From the NCBI GenBank assembly GCA_023078685.1, contig JALGAS010000007.1, positions 2,976,001 to 3,040,000 on the forward strand: a stretch of DNA of 64,000 bases. The letters run 5' to 3'. Every line of letters begins with the position of its first letter. Position 1 is the stretch's first letter. Below are positions 56,715 to 64,000 of this stretch, piece by piece. Position numbers and translations under genes: made by a program. The notes below the pieces were generated by a model. It did no database searches. It was not told the DNA's origin and was given only the letters and a program-made list of their open reading frames with translations. Origin of the DNA: Neopestalotiopsis rosae. Lineage: Eukaryota > Ascomycota > Sordariomycetes > Amphisphaeriales > Sporocadaceae.

Positions 56715-58835
56715 CTTGATAGCTTGGCAAGTGTCAACGGGAAGCGTCGGATCAGGCTCGGATGGCCACTGGACTGGCTATACTTTGTATCTCATGCAAT
56801 ATGGAGGGTTTGAAACGGGTTGCTGCATATGTTCTCGGTGATTTCCATTATACACAATAATTACGCGGATGCCAAGTACAAGTATCAGTCATTCAAGGTG
56901 CAGAAAAGAGCATCGTCAGCTTGCACCGCGGTCCACTGTATGAACAAATCGACCCGCTTTTTAGACTGTGCTAGGGATGCAGGCCCAAGCCCATAGCCCG
57001 CGTTCGCACCCGCCCACCGTTGGTTGCTAGAGGCACGTGTTAGCGCTCCCTCAGCGCGACTCTCACTAAATTTGGGCCTCGACGCGTCTCGCGTGCCACA
57101 CTTGTTTGTCTTCACCATACCATTACACCAAACTGCCACCAAAGCGACCATTAACGATTTGCGCGATCAGCGTCTGAAATATGTCTTTTACCGTACGACA
57201 AATCGAGATACGGCTTCGACTTTTAGTCTGTACCGTCATTCTCCCTCAAGAACAAGTCATCTCGTCCGAGCTCATCTAGTAGGAACGACGACATGATACA
57301 AGTTGCACCCTCGCCTCCCCAACAGTTCTCCGATTCTCGTTTTCCGAAAGGAATGTCTTTCAGACCCCATGGCCGGGCCTTATCAACTCCCGTCTGGCAC
57401 GTCGCAGCTCAAGGTCCGTAGCAGTCCTAACGTGCTCGCCGCGTGTGGTTTGCCAGTACGAGGAGAACCGGCTGATGGGAACGGTGTTTCGGAACTTAAC
57501 CCTAAGCTATCACTTGGTTCAAGTCTTGCGCTCATAGTCGCCCAACTTTGCCTTCTAAGCTGTCGGATCACTTCGTTGTGCCGTGCGCTGCTGAAAAGCA
57601 GTGCGCGCCAGGCGGGCCTCCGCATGGTGGAAGGGCAATGGGGCATTCCAGTCGCCGTCAGGCGAGTGAGGGCTTGTGCTATGAGCTGATTTGTAAGAGC
57701 CCCTGGTCTGGTGGCCGCTCGTCAGCACAATGCCGCTGGAAGTGTACTCTGGCCAACATGGATCGTCTCGGAAAAGTAAACCGCATGTTCGCCGGGGAGA
57801 TGCTCTTCTGAACATGACTGCCTGTCTGGATATTTGTTGGCTACTCTGTCACACGTGCACCCAGAGATTCGAAGGAGAGCTTAGCAAAGGCTACAAACAG
57901 GACTAGGTCGCCGAGACTTCTACTACTTCATCACCGTTGGTTGCTTCGCCAGAATCACTCTATTAGAGTGAGCGATGACCATTCGGCTACCACAGAAGAC
58001 TCATTGTTGGCCTACTTCATGACTGCCTTGCTATTCGCTTTCAGTACCTTCGGATCCGAATGTCACGGTCCTACTAAGCTATCGGTATGAAACCCGATCT
58101 GCTTGACATCGCATTTAGGACGCATCCACCCCTAGCACCATTAGCTTGCAAACCGAGACCACATCATAATTGTCCTATTGATGTGTCACAATATGTGATC
58201 CGGCCAGGCGCATCAACTGGAAATCATTGATCAGATCAATGACGACTGGACGCCAAAATCTAGGGCGATTTGCTTCCCAGCAATCGACCATCTCCCTCTG
58301 GCCTGTGTAATATCTGGCCGGAGACGACAGCATGGTTTTTATGAACGTCTTTTGTCCATGCGGAATGCCCTCCTTGCTGCCTCCCAGAGCTCGATGGAGA
58401 GGAAACCAAAAACCCAGTTCTTGTTGGCAGTGCACACAACAGAGATGACTTGTCTTGAGGGGAGTGGTGGACCGACTTCAGAATACGCCACCGAGTCCGG
58501 AACTGACATATTGTTGAGGACGCTGATCAGATTTCGCATCTCTACATTGGTTGCAACAGCAGTTTGGAATCGACGCTCATCGCGCTTGGCGTGACACTTG
58601 GCCGGGACCCTTCATTGGATGTCAAAGCTTTGTGCTTGTCCGGCCTTTTGGATCGCCTGCGTGTTTGGAATGTTCACACTGGCAATTTTTTGTACCAAAC
58701 ACTTTGGGGAGCACTCCCATGACTGCTCCTCCATACTGTCATCGACGGCAATGCGACTGACCTTTTTCGAAAGGATAAGTTGTTCTTCACCTACTGTTAC
58801 GCAAAGACTGACCGCCAACAGAAATTAATATACAA
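56715..58835. other. Gene-poor stretch, Rtp1 promoter side
   Basis: Two minus-strand frames (58612-58818 and 58339-58539) could be remnants or exons of an unrecognised gene, the second with PPLPSRQVISVVCTANKN, but no join restores a longer protein. An ATG at 57180 opens a 32-codon frame only. The palindrome at 58224 lies here. Confidence 0.4.
58224..58242. repeat. 19-bp perfect palindrome
   Basis: TCATTGATC, A, GATCAATGA: two 9-bp arms around one base. It could be a dimeric factor site. Confidence 0.8.
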
Positions 58836-59572
58836 TCAATACGACTCGGGGTAACCCTTATTCGCCCATTCCCTGAATGAGAGTCCGTTCGCCTTCGATG
58901 GAAGCTTGACCATAACTGGCACTTCCTTGTCCGCCTTTTGGCCTGTCTCTGAAGCCTTGTAGACGAGCTTTTCGTCTGTCAACCTCTCGAATCCTGCCTT
59001 TTCAAACAGCGGCAATGCCACGTCGGATGATTCAAGATAGATGGGAAGACCCAATTGCTCTGCAACGTCAATACCCCACTGAAGTAACAATCGACCAATG
59101 CCTTTGTGCTGGTACTTGGGATGCGTAGCCATTGTGACGCAATCTGTGTCCTTGTCAGTATATATATCGAGGTCCCTATTTCAGGCCACCTACAGACGTG
59201 CCTTCGTCCACCGAAGAGCTTATCTCTCATTGCCCAGTTTGGGACCAGAACCGTCTCAGCCTTCTTCCGTTTGTCGCCCTTAAGCCATTCTGCGCCCTTT
59301 GGCTTCTTCCATAAGGAGCCCTTGTCTGGACGCCAAAAGACCTCCCACTGAGCCATACCGACGATGGTGCCTGTCTCCGAGTCTACACACTTGATTGTGT
59401 ACCCATTCTGATCATGGTGTAGCCAGAGCGTGGTTCCATGTTTGTGCGCCTGTCGATCCACACCTCCGGGAAAGAGGAACTCCATTATCTGGGCATTCTT
59501 GAAGGCTTCAAAGTAGACATCGTATACTGGAGTAATCTCTGGAACCAGCATCGGCAGCACTGCGAAGCCCAT
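58836..59572 (-). CDS. GNAT-family N-acetyltransferase
   Basis: Two exons (59572-59194, 59143-58836) encode 228 residues; GTAGGT donor, CACAG acceptor, phase 1, joining GGRRHVY to CVTMATHPKYQ. The acetyl-CoA loop is clear: ATHPKYQHKGIGRLLLQWG (the Q-x-x-G-x-G/A pattern), followed by LPIYLESSDVALPLFEKAGF, which is the usual C-terminal half of a GNAT fold. The N-terminus (FEAFKNAQIMEFLFPGG) and the block TIVGMAQWEVFWRP are shared by a group of fungal GNATs of unknown substrate. The substrate may be a small amine or polyamine. No targeting signal. Confidence 0.88.
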
Positions 59573-62500
59573 TTTGACTGATGAGAGGGAGTTGATAACC
59601 GGAAAATAATTTCACCCAACGTTGATTAATTATGCGCAGATTTTGTGTGCCTGAACTTTTTTATCAAATAAGTAGACAGTACGGCCAACGGGTTACAGGA
59701 ATTTAGGAACTATCAAGGTACGTAAACAAAGAGACATGTCCTTCCCTTTTGCTGCTTTTGAAGTCTTCTGCGAGTGCGAATCCGGGTCCACGGCACGCTT
59801 TCTTCCAACGATTCTACCATGCCATGATTCACATGCAAAGTATGCAAACGTGTATCTCGACATTGAGATACACTAAATTGTCTGGGCAAAATACTACAAT
59901 AGCCAGGGTTGATCATGAATGGGTCAAGCTCATCGCCGCACCGACGGCCGAGGATTGGTTATCCGATCCGGTGCGTGGACCCCCTCACAGCCGCCCACTC
60001 GCCGCCAAGCCGGGCCTCATTGCTCAATCACGCAATTGAGCGCCGGGTTTGGACAATCTTGACCCAGCGGTCCAACCAGCATTCATCTATTCTCTATTTC
60101 CGGTGCAACTGGCCTCGTCATCACTGAAACGCAAAGATACCAAAAGGACTGCATTCCTTAATAGCCCATCTTCATACATACCTAGCTGTAGGAGGGATTT
60201 TGGAGGCGCAACAACCAAGACTCCAATGTCCTAGCCCTGGCCCGTATTGCGCCCGTTGGGGCAGCTCGATCTTATCTATCTGGGCTATCTTTAGCGCATG
60301 GGTTCCGGCAACCGAGCGCGGAGAGAAGTTTACTGCGACGACGATATAGTTGCCAAGCCTCCATGATGATCGAACCGGTTATGTCGGTCCAAATATTGAA
60401 CTTTGTTCAACAAGGACAGTCCATCGACAATGAGTGCAGCCCCATCCAAAGTGCTCAATTCTGGCGCCCGCACATCTGCTTATCTCAAGTTCCTTTCTGC
60501 CATGATTTGGATGCATGCGCAAGCTCAGGGTCTTCGCAGATCACTACTGCTTAGGCTAGGTATCTTGGCGTGGAGACTCCACGATGACTTTTATGGATCG
60601 TCCCATATGCCTGATAAATGTTGGCGGATCAGCTTCCTTCTACGAATGACATCGTGATTGTGCCTTGGGCATAACATGCATGATGAGGGAGCCGCATGAG
60701 GTCGATCATAACCGCAGTGCAAGGGGTCCAAGTGGAGCTCGAGGATTGCGGTAATGTGTCACGAGATTTCTTTTGTTGCATTCTGGCATTTTCTTCCACT
60801 TGATTATCTTCTGCCTTTTCCTCGGCTTCACAATGGCCGAGAAGTTACCTCCGAACCTAAGGCCAATCGAAGAACTTAGCAGCGCAACCCACGCCTCGTT
60901 GATTTGAAGTCAGATGCAGCTACGCTCCCAAAAGAATATAGCGCTCCCAAATGCGGCGTTTGCTCGGGTCTCCTCTCGGATATAGAAGCAGGCGCCGTGG
61001 AAGAATATAATTAATTGCCCATCCACAACCAAAACAAATTCGTGCCAAGCCTCGACTACCTTAGATGATGCTTCCTTCGATGCACCGCTCATGTTCCATG
61101 TGATGATTGTCATCATGTGATATTTGGGTGGCATTTCCACAAAGTCGAGAATGATGGAGAGGCAGGTCTTGGCACGCCAGTTACCCCATGATACACGACA
61201 GAGAAGGCACAGTAGGTGCTGCGAATGCGCCTGAAATTGCATAAAGATTGGAATTGTTTCTCTCAATGTCGATACATGTTTCCTAGTTCATTATCGCAAT
61301 CAACGATATACGATTTGGTGAACTATCGTCACCGAGACAATCATACGGAGGAAAATGTGTTCTTCGCTTATTCTGAGGAGTTTGATGACAACTCTGTATT
61401 TTCTCCCCCAATATGAAAGACCCTTCAAGGCCACAAATTTCTTGATCTAAACAACATATCATTCTGTCCCCCCAGAAGTCACCCACCTAAACTCAAAGAC
61501 GAGTTCATATGTGACACAGCCGCACTCAATAGCCCGAAGAGGTATATGGGAATGTCCAGGGAACACCGATGCAGTTGGGCTTTCAATTCAATATACAGGG
61601 TAACCTATGTCAAATTTGATCATAACCTCATAAGACTGCATACAAATCGCTCAGGAAATGACCAGAGGTAATAGAAGTGCAGAAGCGCCGGCTCCCCAAA
61701 AATCAGTGTAACCAAGTGATCTCACGAAATCGTCAGCGCGTGACTTAAAGCATATTTGTGGTCCGCGAAAAATGTATCAAAAGAATGATGTGCGCGCGTC
61801 AAACGCATCTTTCCGTGGTATCTAGGACAGAAATACCAGCGGATGGAATTCGTTCGAGCTATAGACACTTAACCTAGGTAAATCCCTACCTTGATATTTG
61901 TGCTGCACACTACAAGTACTGCCCACATGCAGCCTGCGCTATTTGTGCACATCATCCCAATATGCCAAGAAACTACATAGGCTGCGTCAATACATTGAAT
62001 TGCTAGCTAAGCATAATGATTGCGGTTTCTTTGCCTCGTCCTCCTTGTCGCGGTGCTGGCGGCCTTATGTCGGTCTCGGCAACTCGGAGCCTGGTAGGCA
62101 ATAACTTGGTGCCGGGGTTAATGGAAAGGGTTACGGAGGAGATTGTCACTAGAGATAATGAGCATGACTGATACATCACTTATCACGGAAGGCATAACTG
62201 ACATGGCACCATCTTCCCCCACCAGCCGAACCAGACTCATATACGAGGCCTCTTGAAGGTTACAGACCTCGGCCATCATAAGGTACCATACAGTATCGCC
62301 CTTTCGATAATTAAAAAAAGATAATCTGATACTCACTCGTGCTTGTGTGGAGTGTCCTCTTTCTGTTATTGACCTCCCAGGCATTGCCATTGACGGCCGT
62401 CAAGCCTGAAGTACGTCTGCAAATCTCGCGCCAATCGAGAATGCGCATCCGTCATTCTCGTCAAATGACCTCATTGAAGATACCGGTAGATCAGCAGGCA

Positions 62501-63025
62501 TGAAGCCTCTGGAAACCTCTGGGGAAGCTGCAATCATGTTCGCAGCCAAAGCAGCCGTGGGTAGTGCGGATATCAGGTCCCATGACCCGCGATGAACCAA
62601 CACGAACGAATATATCAGGCCAACCAGACGGAGCGTCTATATTAACTCTTTTGATAAGCTTATATTTATCACTCCGGAACCAAGCTTCTTGGCCGCCAAA
62701 TTGATGGAACTGTGTGGAGTCTGACGCCCACTTTGCATTCAGCCGCCTCGGTACTTTTATCCGCAATGCTACGTCCCTGAGTCGACCCAATCCTTTTGCC
62801 AAGACAGTTCTTACTCAATACTCTCCGCAATGTAAGTGAGACTTTTGCGGAGGATACTTTGCGAGAATGCGTGTAGGTAACCGCGGCCCCCAAGTGCCGC
62901 ATGCTGCTTGTCCATCATAAAAGGGCTGCCGTGGCTCCAGTCTGCCAGGGTTCATCAACCGGCAAATCTACTCTCCATCCACAAGATCGGCTCTCACATC
63001 ATCGACTCTGTTCAACTTCCACAGA
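59573..63025. other. Long gene-poor stretch before the AA9 gene
   Basis: Between a minus-strand and a plus-strand gene. Frames such as the minus-strand 118 codons at 60910-61266 have no known motif. SYGGRG-type hexamers occur near 62217 and 62517 in the AA9 upstream region. The AA9 start is preceded by the leader-like CATCCACAAG region around 62980. No repeat or transposon recognised. Confidence 0.4.
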
Positions 63026-64000
63026 ATGAAGAGCTTCCAATTGACCGTGCTGAGCGCCCTGGCTGTCCGCTACGCCGCGGCGCACGCCACGTTCCAACAG
63101 CTGTGGGTTGATGGAGTGGACAAGGGATCAACCTGCGTGCGACTGCCCGCATCCAACAGCCCGATCACAAACGTAGCCAGTGCCGACATCAGATGTAATG
63201 TGGGCGGTACCAAGGGAGTTTCAGGGAAATGTGCGGTCAAGCCCGGTTCGGTCGTCACCGTGGAGATGCACCAGGTATGGCCTCGAGCTTCTGAGCTTAT
63301 TGAACGTGTGCAGAGCAAGGAATAATAACTGACGCAAATGGCTTCACTACAGCAACCCGGAGACCGAAAGTGCTCAAACGAGGCTATTGGAGGAGCTCAC
63401 TATGGTCCAGTCAATGTGTATCTGAGCAAGGTTTCCGACGCGTCCACGGCAGACGGATCAAGTTCCTGGTGAGATAACCACTCCGTCTTGTCACTCGGCC
63501 TTTTCTAAAGGGAAATCGGCACGGAAATTGGAGTATCTATATTTTGCAGACTTGTTAACGTATGCGCATCTTTCCAGGTACAAGATCTTTGCCAACTCTT
63601 GGGCGGCCAAGTCCGGCGCTGGGTCAGGCGACGACGACTACTGGGGAACCAAGGACCTGTCTGGCTGCTGTGGCCGCATGGATGTGCCCATCCCGGCCAA
63701 CACGCCCTCTGGTGATTACTTGCTGCGAGCTGAAGTTATTGCCCTACACACAGGTGAGACAACCTTTTTTTTCGTCTTCGTACACAATATGGGCAGTCAT
63801 AACTTGACAAGATGCATGAATGGAGATTACCTCGTGGGGTTACAAGCTACGGAAGGAACTTTAACTGACTGTGAATTTGACAATGTCTAGCCTCGTCATC
63901 GGGTGGCGCACAGTTCTATGTGTCCTGCTATCAAATCACCGTCGATGGTGGTTCGTCCTCGGCTGCGGTCCCGGCCGGTGTAAGCTTTCCCGGTGCCATC
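63026..64000 (+). CDS. AA9 lytic polysaccharide monooxygenase (3' end outside window)
   Basis: Four exons are visible (63026-63274, 63353-63468, 63578-63753, 63891 to beyond 64000). A signal peptide is followed by HATFQQLWVDG, so processing leaves the N-terminal His of the copper histidine brace. Downstream blocks fit AA9: NVGGTKGVSGKC, VTVEMHQQPGDR with the next exon giving AHYGPVNVYLSK (the second copper His), WYKIFANSW, LSGCCGRMDVPIP, SGDYLLRAEVIALHTAS and GAQFYVSCYQI with the axial Tyr region. AA9 enzymes oxidatively cleave cellulose and some hemicelluloses with copper and an electron donor. The gene runs off the window after SFPGAI, so a C-terminal CBM1 or linker cannot be judged. Introns of 78, 109 and 137 nt. 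Confidence 0.93.

Noticed and set aside
57303..57689. 128-codon plus-strand frame in the gap before the GNAT gene
   Set aside because: No recognisable domain; competing frames on both strands have equal quality.
58339..58818. Two adjacent minus-strand frames possibly forming a two-exon gene
   Set aside because: No GT..AG pair joins them in frame with a convincing product; kept only as a note in the intergenic entry.
60910..61266. 118-codon minus-strand frame
   Set aside because: Hydrophobic and aromatic but matches no family I know; no plausible splice partners.

Overview
This window is nuclear DNA of a filamentous ascomycete. The genes carry short introns (about 45-110 nt, GT..AG with CTAAC/CTGAC-like branch sites), and the gene set is typical of that group: Spo22/Zip4, HET-domain and Het-C proteins, a 2EXR protein, a GH5 cellulase and an AA9 lytic polysaccharide monooxygenase. 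A sordariomycete, possibly of the Hypocreales, fits best, but that placement is inference from gene content. No rRNA, tRNA, CRISPR array or intact transposon was seen by eye.

Layout. 0-5.3 kb: the 3' end of a Spo22/Zip4 meiosis gene, a small DUF3140 gene, a GT32-like membrane glycosyltransferase and a secreted GH5 cellulase. 6.2-15.4 kb: an accessory block with five small minus-strand genes of unknown function (paralogues A-E here), interrupted by one plus-strand HET-domain gene. 16-28.5 kb: an ER DnaJ protein, an Aim19-like protein, a Siw14-like phosphatase, adenylosuccinate lyase (ten exons, one GC-AG intron) and a D-amino-acid oxidase. 31.7-44 kb: a 2EXR protein, a PEX14-like KPWE protein divergent from a mitochondrial PP2C, Het-C and a Pumilio protein. 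47-59.6 kb: mitoribosomal mS33 divergent from an Rnt1-type RNase III, an Atg37-like acyl-CoA-binding protein, an unrecognised gene, Rtp1/Tango6 and a GNAT acetyltransferase. The right edge holds the 5' part of an AA9 gene.

The most interesting feature is the 6.2-15.4 kb block. After splicing, A-E each have exactly one intron, always phase 1 and at the equivalent place. All five share a core (aromatic/hydrophobic strand, D/G-N, W-W or equivalent, L, P/E) and a short hydrophobic strand in exon 2. A, B and E are 147, 145 and 159 residues long; D has 167; C is the same module fused to a roughly 350-residue proline-rich tail. Four of the five have the 10-mer GTTATTCACA (three exact, one 9/10) 154-243 bp upstream of the start, and all five have a TATA-like element at -107 to -132. 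The HET gene is head-to-head with D and tail-to-tail with E. This looks like a locally expanded, probably co-regulated gene family next to a HET gene. Its function cannot be told from the sequence.

The remaining genes are housekeeping or secreted-enzyme genes with no evident shared pathway. Het-C and the HET-domain gene both belong to families known from fungal non-self recognition. Several long gaps (20.2-24.0, 28.5-31.7, 44.0-46.9 and 59.6-63.0 kb) hold no gene that I can support.
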